From Saprospiraceae bacterium (GTDB lineage: Bacteria; Bacteroidota; Bacteroidia; Chitinophagales; Saprospiraceae): a stretch of DNA of 64,000 nt. How positions within the stretch are numbered: the stretch's first letter is position 1; every line of letters begins with the position of its first letter. Shown in pieces: positions 7,600 through 15,271 of this stretch. The notes beneath the pieces are model-generated. The model saw nothing but the letters and a program-made list of their open reading frames with translations. It searched no databases and had not been told where the DNA came from. The position numbers and the translations under genes are program-made. The stretch lies in contig JAHDGJ010000002.1 in assembly GCA_020627705.1 (NCBI GenBank), positions 1 to 64,000 of the forward strand, read 5' to 3'.

Positions 7600-8546
7600 T
7601 TTTTATAAAAAGTTTGTTTCAACCCTTTTACTCCGGGTTTAATAGAAAAGACGCTTCCAGAATTTGGATATTTTTCTAATTCTTCTTGAGTCATATCAAC
7701 ACGAGCCGAAGTGATATAAAGCACATCCAAATTGACACCACCAAAGGCGCACGAACTGACATTGTGGGCTGGGATAGGATATAACTTGATGAGTTTTCCA
7801 TTATTAGGATCGAAATGACCAACAGCATTGCCGTTCCATAATCCAATCCAGAGATGGTCGTTTTCATCAATGGTCATACCATCAGGATACCCAATATCGG
7901 GATCAATAGTAATGACTGTTTTACCATTCGAAATTTCGGAGGATTCTGGATTGAAGTCATATGATTTTACCGTCGAGCTTGGGGTATCTATATAAAACAT
8001 GGTTTTTTGATCCTTTGACCAACAGATGCCGTTAGAAATTGTCACATTAGGAATTTTTAAACTTGATTTACCTTGATCAATACAATATAGATTGGCTTTT
8101 CCCTCCAATTGATCCAAATGCATAGAGCCGACCCATAAACGTCCTTGAGGATCGCATTTGCCATCATTTAGTCTAATGGTGTCCACAGATTGATGGGGAC
8201 AAACAAGTAGCGTTTTTGTTTTATTTACAAAATCATAACTATAAACTCCTGATTGAAGAGCGACCATGGCGTTTCCATTTTGATCAGGAACAACAGTGCC
8301 TATCCTTTCCTTCATATCATAACTGATATTTTTTTTGTTGGATGGATCAAAAACATTTAGCGCCTTTCCCTCGATATCAATCCACCAAAAGGTTTGGGTT
8401 TGGTGGTTCCAAAAAGCTCCTTCTCCCAATTTAGATTTGATGTCAAGTTCTAGATCTACAGTAGTGGAGGTATGACGCTCTGTTGGTTTTGGTTCACAAG
8501 AAAAAACAAATAGTACGAAGCAAAAAAGAAGTTGCCTTTTAAACAT
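7596..8546 (-). CDS. SMP-30/gluconolactonase-family lipoprotein
   Basis: 316 residues forming a six-bladed beta-propeller of the SMP-30/gluconolactonase/LRE family. Visible motifs are LGEGAFW (metal-binding Glu), RLNDGKCDPQGRLWVGSM, SNGICWS, YIDTPSSTVKSYDF and YPDGMTIDENDHLWIGLW (metal-binding Asp). The N-terminus is a lipoprotein signal with a lipobox ending at Cys17 (FVFSC), so the protein is predicted to be anchored in an envelope membrane. Family members hydrolyse sugar lactones or related esters in a metal-dependent way; the substrate here is unknown. The start codon overlaps the uvrB stop (TAATG), which implies translational coupling. Confidence 0.88.
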   Translation of the reverse strand: MFKRQLLFCFVLFVFSCEPKPTERHTSTTVDLELDIKSKLGEGAFWNHQTQTFWWIDIEGKALNVFDPSNKKNISYDMKERIGTVVPDQNGNAMVALQSGVYSYDFVNKTKTLLVCPHQSVDTIRLNDGKCDPQGRLWVGSMHLDQLEGKANLYCIDQGKSSLKIPNVTISNGICWSKDQKTMFYIDTPSSTVKSYDFNPESSEISNGKTVITIDPDIGYPDGMTIDENDHLWIGLWNGNAVGHFDPNNGKLIKLYPIPAHNVSSCAFGGVNLDVLYITSARVDMTQEELEKYPNSGSVFSIKPGVKGLKQTFYKN

Positions 8547-10570
8547 TATTTCTGTTTTAATTTTTTCTTCAACGCCATCAGTTCATCTCTGTATTGAGCA
8601 GCTGTAATAAAGTCCAACTCTTTGGCTGCTGCTTTCATCTTGGCTTCTGTTTGGGTAATTAGTTTTTCCATTTGATCTCTACTCATATATTCGAGGATAG
8701 GATCCGCCGCAACAGAGGGTTCCTCAGATTCAATATATGCGTTGGTTTTCTTACTACGGATATCAAGAATAGATTTAGAGGCTAGTATCTCTTCTTTTGA
8801 TTTAAAAATAGTTGCTGGAGTAATGCCATGTTTCTCGTTATACGCCATTTGGATATCCCTTCTTCTATTGGTTTCATCAATAGTTTTTTGCATACTATCG
8901 GTTACTTTGTCCGCATAGAACAATACAACACCGTTAGCATTTCGGGCAGCACGTCCCGCGGTTTGCGTTAAGGACTTTGTGTTTCTTAAAAACCCTTCTT
9001 TATCTGCGTCCAACACTGCGACTAATGAAACCTCAGGTAAGTCTAATCCTTCTCTTAGCAAGTTGACTCCTACCAACACATCAAATTCACCCAGTCGAAG
9101 ATCTCTCAAAATTTCTACTCGGTCCATGGTGTCAACTTCAGAGTGAATGTATCTCACTTTTATTTGAAGGCGTGCAAGGTATTTCGAAAGTTCCTCCGCC
9201 ATCCGTTTGGTAAGCGTTGTAACTAAAACCCTTTCATCCCTTTGTATCCTAGTTTGAATTTCGTCGAGCAAATCATCAATTTGATTCATGCTTGGCCGAA
9301 CTTCTATTGGTGGATCCAACAAGCCAGTGGGTCGGACAATTTGTTCTACAACAAGACCTTCAGTGCTCTCTAATTCATATTTGCCTGGCGTGGCACTTAC
9401 ATATATAATCTGATTAGTTACACTCTGGAATTCTTCGAAACTTAAGGGTCTATTGTCTAATGCCGAAGGCAGTCTAAAACCATAGTTGACCAAATTAATT
9501 TTTCGAGCACGATCTCCTCCCCACATGCCTCGCACTTGTGGAATGGTTGCGTGACTTTCGTCCACAAACATTAAGTAGTCATCGGGGAAATAATCCAACA
9601 GACAAAAAGGCCGCGTTCCAGGTTTGCGCCCATCAAAGAATCGAGAATAATTTTCAATGCCATTACAATAGCCAAGTTCTCTAATCATTTCTAGATCAAA
9701 TTGGACGCGCTCCTTAATTCTTTTGGACTCCTCATAACGTTCTTCATCTTGAAAAAACTTAATATGATTATGAAGTTCGTCTTCAATCATTCTAATAATC
9801 ATATTGAGTTTATCTCGAGGTGCGAGATATAAGTTAGCCGGAAAAATAGCCGCAAAGTCTAAGGAGGTAATGCGTTTTCCCGTTTCTAATTCAATCTGAT
9901 CAATGTTTTCAATTTCGTCACCAAAAAAAGTGATTCTATAACCATATTCAACATAGGGCAAATGAATGTCCACCGTGTCCCCTCTAACTCTGAAGGTGCC
10001 ACGCTTAAATTCAACTTCACTTCGGCTGTATAGGCTTTCAGTAAGATTATATAAAAAGCTGTTTCTAGTGATTCTTAATCCTTTTTCGATACGAATGATT
10101 CCTGATTTCAAATCTTCAGGATTTCCCATACCGTAAATACAAGAAACGGATGCCACTATTATGATATCTCTTCTTCCAGACATCAGCGACGATGAAGTTC
10201 TCAATCGAAGCTTGTCAACCTCTTCGTTTATTTGAAGGTCTTTTTCGATGTAAGTAGCGCTAGAAGTGATGTAGGCCTCTGGCTGATAGTAATCATAATA
10301 GGATACAAAATATTCTACCGCATTGTCTGGAAAAAATTCTTTGAATTCACCATACAATTGAGCCGTAAGGGTTTTGTTGTGGGTCAGGATTAATACAGGT
10401 CTATCCATTTGGGCGATAACGTTCGCCATGGTAAATGTTTTTCCTGATCCAGTAACACCTAAAAGGACTTGGGACTCTTCATTATTCTTAATTCCATCAA
10501 CCAATTGTTTAATTGCTTGAGGCTGATCACCTGTGGGTTGGAACTTAGAATGTAGCTTGAATATGCCCAT
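8546..10570 (-). CDS. uvrB: Excinuclease ABC subunit UvrB
   Basis: DNA damage-verification helicase of nucleotide excision repair, which works with UvrA and UvrC. 674 residues, full length. Walker A is GVTGSGKT (about 38-45), the damage-probing beta-hairpin is YYDYYQPEAY (about 95), the DEAD-type motif is VDESHAT (about 339), and helicase motif VI is QTAGRAARN. The C-terminal UVR domain that binds UvrC is at about 630-674. It lies 8 nt before the unknown gene at 10579 and overlaps the SMP-30 gene by one base. uvrA is encoded elsewhere in the window (35768). Confidence 0.98.
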   Translation of the reverse strand: MGIFKLHSKFQPTGDQPQAIKQLVDGIKNNEESQVLLGVTGSGKTFTMANVIAQMDRPVLILTHNKTLTAQLYGEFKEFFPDNAVEYFVSYYDYYQPEAYITSSATYIEKDLQINEEVDKLRLRTSSSLMSGRRDIIIVASVSCIYGMGNPEDLKSGIIRIEKGLRITRNSFLYNLTESLYSRSEVEFKRGTFRVRGDTVDIHLPYVEYGYRITFFGDEIENIDQIELETGKRITSLDFAAIFPANLYLAPRDKLNMIIRMIEDELHNHIKFFQDEERYEESKRIKERVQFDLEMIRELGYCNGIENYSRFFDGRKPGTRPFCLLDYFPDDYLMFVDESHATIPQVRGMWGGDRARKINLVNYGFRLPSALDNRPLSFEEFQSVTNQIIYVSATPGKYELESTEGLVVEQIVRPTGLLDPPIEVRPSMNQIDDLLDEIQTRIQRDERVLVTTLTKRMAEELSKYLARLQIKVRYIHSEVDTMDRVEILRDLRLGEFDVLVGVNLLREGLDLPEVSLVAVLDADKEGFLRNTKSLTQTAGRAARNANGVVLFYADKVTDSMQKTIDETNRRRDIQMAYNEKHGITPATIFKSKEEILASKSILDIRSKKTNAYIESEEPSVAADPILEYMSRDQMEKLITQTEAKMKAAAKELDFITAAQYRDELMALKKKLKQK

Positions 10571-10578
10571 ACATAAAC

Positions 10579-11124
10579 TTAGCTGCCGTGCTTTTCTTGC
10601 ATGAGCATTTGTTGCGTGCCAAAGCCTATTTTGTTTACCGTAGGTTGATCATCATCATAATCCTCCCAATCCGTAACTTCTTTTATGAGCTCATCAAAAT
10701 ATCTAAAAATATATCCTTCGTTTAATTCATGTGGCCGTACGATTTCAACATTTTTTGGTGGCCTCGGTTCACCATATCCTTCGATGTATGGATAAATGAT
10801 CATAACCATAATTTTACCATTAAACATTTGTTGAAAAATCAAAGCTCCGTTGCTCTTGATCAGCTCACGTTTGAGTTCACTGTCAGGAATCATTTCTTTG
10901 ATCCCACTTTCTTCTTTACCTAAGTCTAAAACAATTACTTCAAGATTTTCAAGATTTTTCTTGACATCAACTTTAGCTCCTAAACCAGTTTTCTTATTTA
11001 AATCTTCGAGCGTATTGATAATGAGCGGTTTTACTTCTGGCTCCCACTTGGATCGGTAATCTTTTGTATTCTGAAGGGTTTCTTTATAAAGTTCTACTTT
11101 AGACTTTAAGCTGCTAATATTCAT
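10579..11124 (-). CDS. Conserved protein of unknown function upstream of uvrB
   Basis: 181 residues, cytosolic, with no signal peptide or membrane helix. The N-terminal third is helical and charged. The centre has alternating hydrophobic strands (LEVIVLDLG, GALIFQQMFNGKIMVMIIYPYIEG), and the C-terminal part is acidic (DWEDYDDDQPTV). I do not recognise a domain. The gene is intact, has codon use like its neighbours and sits 8 nt upstream of uvrB, so it is probably co-transcribed with it. The aroG-like gene ends 62 nt upstream. Confidence 0.65.
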   Translation of the reverse strand: MNISSLKSKVELYKETLQNTKDYRSKWEPEVKPLIINTLEDLNKKTGLGAKVDVKKNLENLEVIVLDLGKEESGIKEMIPDSELKRELIKSNGALIFQQMFNGKIMVMIIYPYIEGYGEPRPPKNVEIVRPHELNEGYIFRYFDELIKEVTDWEDYDDDQPTVNKIGFGTQQMLMQEKHGS

Positions 11125-11186
11125 TTCTATTTATTAAGTATGCTTCACAAATATACACAGAGCTTTCTTCCACTTTTTCAAGAATT

Positions 11187-12257
11187 TTATTCTCTAAATA
11201 TCTTTTCTTGTTGATTGATGCTTTCGTCATGTATGGCACTTATAAAGCGCAGGATAAACTCTTCACTAAGTTCTTTTCCCTTGGCCTGTTTTTTACTTTT
11301 ATCAATTATATCATTCCACCTTTTTTGTTGAAGAATGGTCATATTGTTGTTCTTTTTGTACAAACCAATTTGACGAGCTATGTTCATTCTATTGGATAGA
11401 AGATTTAGTAATTCGTCGTCAATGTGATTTATTTCTGCTCTTAGATATTCAAGTTCGCTTTGCAATGGTGCAACGTCTTCATAATCTTCTCTCAATTGCA
11501 TTTCGGTAATCATTCTGCCCAGTACTTCAGGAGTGATTTGTTGTTTGGCATCACTCCAAGCATTATCAGGATCTATGTGTGATTCGATCATTAAGCCGTC
11601 AAAATCCAAATCCATGGCTTTTTGACCAACTTCTTGAAGAATGTCTCTGCGGCCGCAAATATGGCTTGGATCGTTTAGCAAGGGAAGATCAGGTCTTAAT
11701 CTTTTAAATTCTAAAGCGATTTGCCATTGTGGTCTGTTTCTATAAAATTTCTCACCAAGGTTTGAAAATCCTCGATGGATTCCACCAATTTCTTGTATGC
11801 CTGCTTTTTCTAACCTTTCGATTCCACCTAGCCATAAAGAGAGATCTGGGTTGATGGGGTTTTTGACCAAAATGGGGATATCTACTCCCTTTAAAGCATC
11901 AGCTATCTCTTGTACTGCAAATGGATTTACTGTGGTTCTTGCACCTATCCAAAGAATATCAATTTCAAATTGCAAGCAGTTCTCTACATGTGAAGCTTTG
12001 GCAACTTCTGCAGTCACTGGAAACCCGGTCTCCTCTTTGACTTTTTTTAGCCATGGCAATCCTACAACACCGACGCCTTCAAAAGAATTCGGTCTCGTTC
12101 TTGGTTTCCAAATTCCGGCTCGATAGATATCTACTTTCTCGGTTTTTTTCAAACGATGTGCTGTTTGCAAAACTTGTTCTTCGCTTTCTGCACTGCAAGG
12201 TCCTGCGATAACTATAGGTCTCTTTTTTCTTGTTAACCAAGTCTTCTCTTTTTTCAT
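11187..12257 (-). CDS. aroG: Bifunctional DAHP synthase / chorismate mutase
   Basis: 356 residues. The N-terminal part (about 1-260) is a DAHP synthase of the KDO8P-like type, with IAGPCSAES and HIDPDNAWSDA. It condenses phosphoenolpyruvate and erythrose-4-phosphate at the start of the shikimate pathway. The C-terminal part (about 265-350) is an AroQ-type chorismate mutase with LRAEINHIDDELLNLLSNRM and IGLYKKNNN, making prephenate. This domain order is common in Bacteroidota. The fused mutase may also act as the regulatory domain, as in the Bacillus-type enzymes. It is the fourth gene of the aromatic operon, 10 nt after tyrA. The symbol is approximate because the protein is a fusion. Confidence 0.93.
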   Translation of the reverse strand: MKKEKTWLTRKKRPIVIAGPCSAESEEQVLQTAHRLKKTEKVDIYRAGIWKPRTRPNSFEGVGVVGLPWLKKVKEETGFPVTAEVAKASHVENCLQFEIDILWIGARTTVNPFAVQEIADALKGVDIPILVKNPINPDLSLWLGGIERLEKAGIQEIGGIHRGFSNLGEKFYRNRPQWQIALEFKRLRPDLPLLNDPSHICGRRDILQEVGQKAMDLDFDGLMIESHIDPDNAWSDAKQQITPEVLGRMITEMQLREDYEDVAPLQSELEYLRAEINHIDDELLNLLSNRMNIARQIGLYKKNNNMTILQQKRWNDIIDKSKKQAKGKELSEEFILRFISAIHDESINQQEKIFRE

Positions 12258-12267
12258 GGTCTCGATT

Positions 12268-13113
12268 TTATTTTGTTAAAATATGCTTTATTCGATTTGC
12301 TTCTTTCATCATATTGATGCTCTCACTATAGTCTTCGGATTCTATAGCTTTTTTAAAACTTTCTAATCTAGAAATATAACTTTCAAGCGCTTTTGCTAGA
12401 TGTCCTTTGTTCTTTTTAAATATAGGGGCCCATGTTGTTGGCGAACTTTTAGCCAAGCGTACCGTTGATTCAAATCCAGTACTGGCCAAATTAAAAATTT
12501 GATTTTCATCTTTTTCTATGTCCAAAACCGTTAAGCTCAAGGTAAACGAACTAATATGAGACAAGTGAGAGACATAAGCTAAGTGTCTATCATGTTCTGA
12601 GGGTTTTAAGAAATAGGTAGACATTCCTAAACTTTCGAACAAGTGCAAGGCAGTTTGTAGGGCATCTTTTGCAGATTTCTCTTTTTCGCAAATAATGTTT
12701 TTTTTCTTTCTAAAAAGATCACTAATCGCAGCGCTTGGTCCCGAAAATTCTGTACCTGCCAGAGGATGAGCCGCGACATATCGATCTCTGTTTTTGTGCC
12801 CTTGAATACTTAAACAAATACTTTCCTTAGTACTACCAACATCAATAACCGTTGTTTTATTCAAAATATTATCCAAAATTTTTGGTAAAATATGTTCTAT
12901 TTGATCCACTGGCATGGATAGAATTATTATATCACTTTGGGCACAGTATTCTTCAAAGCTTCGAATGCCTTTGATAAGATTTCTTTTGAGAGCAGTGGTT
13001 GCATGTTGAGGGGATAAATCAAAGCCATATACATCGACTCCCATTTGAGAGTTTAGATCCAGCGCGATGGAACCTCCAATTAATCCAAGTCCTACAATCG
13101 TTATGTCTATCAT
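12268..13113 (-). CDS. tyrA: Prephenate dehydrogenase
   Basis: 281 residues. The N-terminal NAD-binding Rossmann segment is VGLGLIGGSIALDL. Motifs of the TyrA family follow: DVGSTKESI and HPLAGTEFSGPSAA, with the conserved His of the active site, and SHLSHISSF further on. It oxidatively decarboxylates prephenate to 4-hydroxyphenylpyruvate for tyrosine synthesis. No ACT domain follows, so feedback control may rest on transcription and on the other enzymes. The start overlaps the aminotransferase stop by 4 nt. Confidence 0.93.
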   Translation of the reverse strand: MIDITIVGLGLIGGSIALDLNSQMGVDVYGFDLSPQHATTALKRNLIKGIRSFEEYCAQSDIIILSMPVDQIEHILPKILDNILNKTTVIDVGSTKESICLSIQGHKNRDRYVAAHPLAGTEFSGPSAAISDLFRKKKNIICEKEKSAKDALQTALHLFESLGMSTYFLKPSEHDRHLAYVSHLSHISSFTLSLTVLDIEKDENQIFNLASTGFESTVRLAKSSPTTWAPIFKKNKGHLAKALESYISRLESFKKAIESEDYSESINMMKEANRIKHILTK

Positions 13114-14267
13114 ATTGCTTCTTTTATTCTAGCTAAAGCCTCATATAATATTTCTTCAGAAGAGCATAAGGATAATCTCAAATATGAGTCTCCGTTACTT
13201 CCAAAAATATGCCCAGGAGTTATGAAAACTTTTGCCTTTTCCAAAATCAATTCACTCCAAAAATCGGCATTTTCGTTAGGGACTTTAGCCCAGATAAAGA
13301 AACCTGCAGTGTGCGGATTAAAGCTGCACTTTAGATGAGTAAATATTTTCAATCCGATCTCTTTTCTTTTGGAATAAATTTGATTTATGCGTTCAAACCA
13401 ATTTTGATCCTGTTTTAGGGCTTCAATGGCGGCAAGCTGAATCCCTCGAAACATTCCAGAATCCATATTGCTTTTAAATTTCAAAATGGACTGTATAAGT
13501 TTTTCATTTCCCAGTACGGCCCCAACTCTATATCCAGCCATATTGAAACTTTTACTTAAAGAGAATAGCTCTAACACATGTGATTGTTGCGTAGTATTAT
13601 TGAGAATACTTAGCGGAGTGTCGTTCAAAATAAAATCATAGGGGTTGTCATTGCAAAGTAGAATGTTGTATTCTTTACAGAAAGCAGCCAATTGGTTGTA
13701 TTCTTCTAAAGAAGAGGTTTCACCTGTGGGCATATGAGGGAAATTAATCCACATTAGTTTAATGCTATCGAGCTGTTGTTGACTTAATTGATGTAATTGC
13801 TCCAGTATGCTTATGGTAGATGTAACGTTATAGTGTATTGTTTGTCCACCCGCTATTTTAGCACAGGCAGCATATGCTGGATATCCAGGATTAGGACTTA
13901 GTACCAAATCCCCGGGATTTAGAAAGCTCATTGAGATATGCATTATGCCTTCTTTACTTCCCATAAGAGGAAGGATTTCTTTGCTTGGATTCAAAGATAT
14001 CTTGTAGTGTTTTTGATAAAATGAATGTATCGCTTGCCTAAGTTCTGGCATACCGCTATAGGATTGATAACAATGATTTTTATCGTACGAAAATGATTGA
14101 TTTAAGGCAATGTTTACTGTTTCGGGTGGTTTTAAATCTGGATTGCCGATACCTAGATTAATAATACTATTTCCTTCTTTTTCAAGTTGGTTGATGGCTT
14201 TTAATTTTTTAGAGAAATAGTATTCCCTAATATGTTTTATTCGATCAGCTTCCGTTATCATAACCAA
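13110..14267 (-). CDS. PLP-dependent class I aminotransferase of the aromatic operon
   Basis: 385 residues, fold-type I aminotransferase. Visible motifs are NLGIGNPDLKPP near the N-terminus, GSKEGI, NPGYPAY, the PLP-binding NPYDF region, and the Schiff-base Lys in SLSKSFNMAGYRVG (about 235-248). The best family match by eye is the LL-diaminopimelate/aspartate-like aminotransferases. Its position between pheA and tyrA, with a 3-nt gap and a 4-nt overlap, argues that it transaminates phenylpyruvate and 4-hydroxyphenylpyruvate to Phe and Tyr. That specificity is inferred from context only. Confidence 0.88.
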   Translation of the reverse strand: MVMITEADRIKHIREYYFSKKLKAINQLEKEGNSIINLGIGNPDLKPPETVNIALNQSFSYDKNHCYQSYSGMPELRQAIHSFYQKHYKISLNPSKEILPLMGSKEGIMHISMSFLNPGDLVLSPNPGYPAYAACAKIAGGQTIHYNVTSTISILEQLHQLSQQQLDSIKLMWINFPHMPTGETSSLEEYNQLAAFCKEYNILLCNDNPYDFILNDTPLSILNNTTQQSHVLELFSLSKSFNMAGYRVGAVLGNEKLIQSILKFKSNMDSGMFRGIQLAAIEALKQDQNWFERINQIYSKRKEIGLKIFTHLKCSFNPHTAGFFIWAKVPNENADFWSELILEKAKVFITPGHIFGSNGDSYLRLSLCSSEEILYEALARIKEAI

Positions 14268-14270
14268 GAA

Positions 14271-15113
14271 TTAAATAAAATGAGGTGTTTTCGATTTAGA
14301 ATATAGGCCCAATACATTGAGGTCAATGGTTTGAGATTCTAGAAGATTTTTAATCTCATGTTCTTTTTTTACTTCATCAAATTCTAAATCAAGGTAAAAT
14401 TTGTACTGACTGGGTTTGCCTAAAATTGGATAACTCTGGATTTTAGTGAGGTTAATGTTTTGTTCATTAAGAAAATTTAAAAGAGCAGCCAGACTGCCTC
14501 TGGAGTGTTCTAGACTGCAACAAATGGAAGCTTTGTTGCCAATTTGTTCTTCAGATAAATTGGATTTGAGAATAAAAAAGCGCGTATAGTTGCGTTTGTT
14601 GTCTTCAATACCTCCTTTAATAATATCTAACTCATAAATGGTGGCAGCTTTCTTTGAGGCAATAGAGGCTATATGCTGAAAATTATTTTCTTTTATAAAC
14701 TTGGCGCTTTTGGCAGTATCTTCTGACTCTTCTTGCTTAATGTCGAGTTGTTGTAAATAATTTTGGCATTGATATAGCGCCATTGGATGAGACTGCACAA
14801 TTTTTATGTCTTCCAGCTTGGTGCCTGGAAGAGCGAGCAGGTTCATTTGAATTTTTAAATAAGTCTCGCCAACTATAGAAAACATGTTTTCTTCAATAAG
14901 CTTGTAATTCTGGAGTATGGATCCTGCGATTGAGTTTTCAATTGCCATCACTGCATAATCAGAAGAATCAGATTGTTGGAATCCAATGGCTTGTTCCCTA
15001 AACGAATCATAGCACCTTAGATTAATTTGACTGGTAAAGTATTCTGAAGCTACTTGATCATGAAAGGATCCTGGGTACCCCTGAATATGAATATTTTTTT
15101 GCTCGGTTTTCAT
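14271..15113 (-). CDS. pheA: Prephenate dehydratase with ACT domain
   Basis: 280 residues from the ATG at 15113. Prephenate is decarboxylated and dehydrated to phenylpyruvate. The periplasmic-binding-like catalytic region opens with YPGSFHDQVASEYF and holds the signature NYTRFFIL (catalytic Thr of TRF). An ACT domain follows (about 195-275). The usual Phe-binding ESRP motif of the ACT domain reads QSYP here (NLTKIQSYPI), so feedback by Phe may differ from the enterobacterial enzyme. An in-frame TTG at 15164 would extend the protein through the terminator hairpin and is rejected. First structural gene of the operon, directly after the attenuator. Confidence 0.94.
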   Translation of the reverse strand: MKTEQKNIHIQGYPGSFHDQVASEYFTSQINLRCYDSFREQAIGFQQSDSSDYAVMAIENSIAGSILQNYKLIEENMFSIVGETYLKIQMNLLALPGTKLEDIKIVQSHPMALYQCQNYLQQLDIKQEESEDTAKSAKFIKENNFQHIASIASKKAATIYELDIIKGGIEDNKRNYTRFFILKSNLSEEQIGNKASICCSLEHSRGSLAALLNFLNEQNINLTKIQSYPILGKPSQYKFYLDLEFDEVKKEHEIKNLLESQTIDLNVLGLYSKSKTPHFI

Positions 15114-15143
15114 AAAAAAAAAAGAGCCCGAAATCGGACTCTT
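15114..15143 (-). terminator. Attenuator terminator directly before pheA
   Basis: On the minus strand AAGAGTCCG and CGGGCTCTT form a 9-bp stem (one T-G wobble) around a 4-nt ATTT loop, followed by ten Ts that run straight into the pheA ATG. An intrinsic terminator in front of a gene, not behind one, is the mark of attenuation. The gene upstream on this strand ends at 15272, before the leader region. Confidence 0.88.
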
Positions 15144-15180
15144 ATATATTTTGTTTAAACACAAATATGTTTAGTCCAAT
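15133..15180 (-). promoter_or_regulatory. Antiterminator pairing of the phe/tyr leader
   Basis: ATTGGACT (15180-15173), which starts at the last base of the leader-peptide stop codon, can pair with AGTCCGAT (15140-15133) over 8 bp with one wobble. The second segment is the 5' arm of the terminator plus two loop bases, so the two structures exclude each other. A ribosome finishing the leader would cover ATTGGACT and allow termination. A ribosome stalled on the aromatic codons would leave it free. Confidence 0.75.
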
Positions 15181-15233
15181 CACCGTTTAGTGAAGTAAAA
15201 CCAAAAATATCTGTATTGCCAATTCTTTAACAT
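15180..15233 (-). CDS. Aromatic-rich leader peptide controlling the pheA operon
   Basis: A 17-codon frame reading MLKNWQYRYFWFYFTKR and ending in TGA. Eight of 17 residues are aromatic (2 Trp, 3 Tyr, 3 Phe), with six in a row at positions 9-14. The composition matches the genes it precedes, which make Phe and Tyr and the first step common to Trp. It lies between a promoter candidate (15238-15269) and an attenuator (15114-15143). Its stop codon overlaps the antiterminator strand by one base. By analogy with pheL and trpL it is predicted to sense charged tRNA by ribosome stalling. The peptide itself probably has no other role. Confidence 0.88.
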   Translation of the reverse strand: MLKNWQYRYFWFYFTKR

Positions 15234-15237
15234 ACTT

Positions 15238-15269
15238 CAAACTTATTCTTATTCCAGATGAACTACAAA
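15238..15269 (-). promoter_or_regulatory. Promoter of the aromatic operon
   Basis: TTTG (15269-15266), 20 nt of spacer, then TAAGTTTG (15245-15238): an exact fit to the Bacteroidota -33/-7 consensus. It sits wholly in the gap after the upstream gene's stop codon. Only 4 nt separate the -7 box from the leader ATG, so the transcript would be nearly or fully leaderless. Confidence 0.7.
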
Positions 15270-15271
15270 TT

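Noticed and set aside
15114-15164. Longer PheA starting at an in-frame TTG (MCLNKIYKSPISGSFFF extension)
   Set aside because: The extension is the translated attenuator hairpin and T-run; the family start fits the ATG at 15113.
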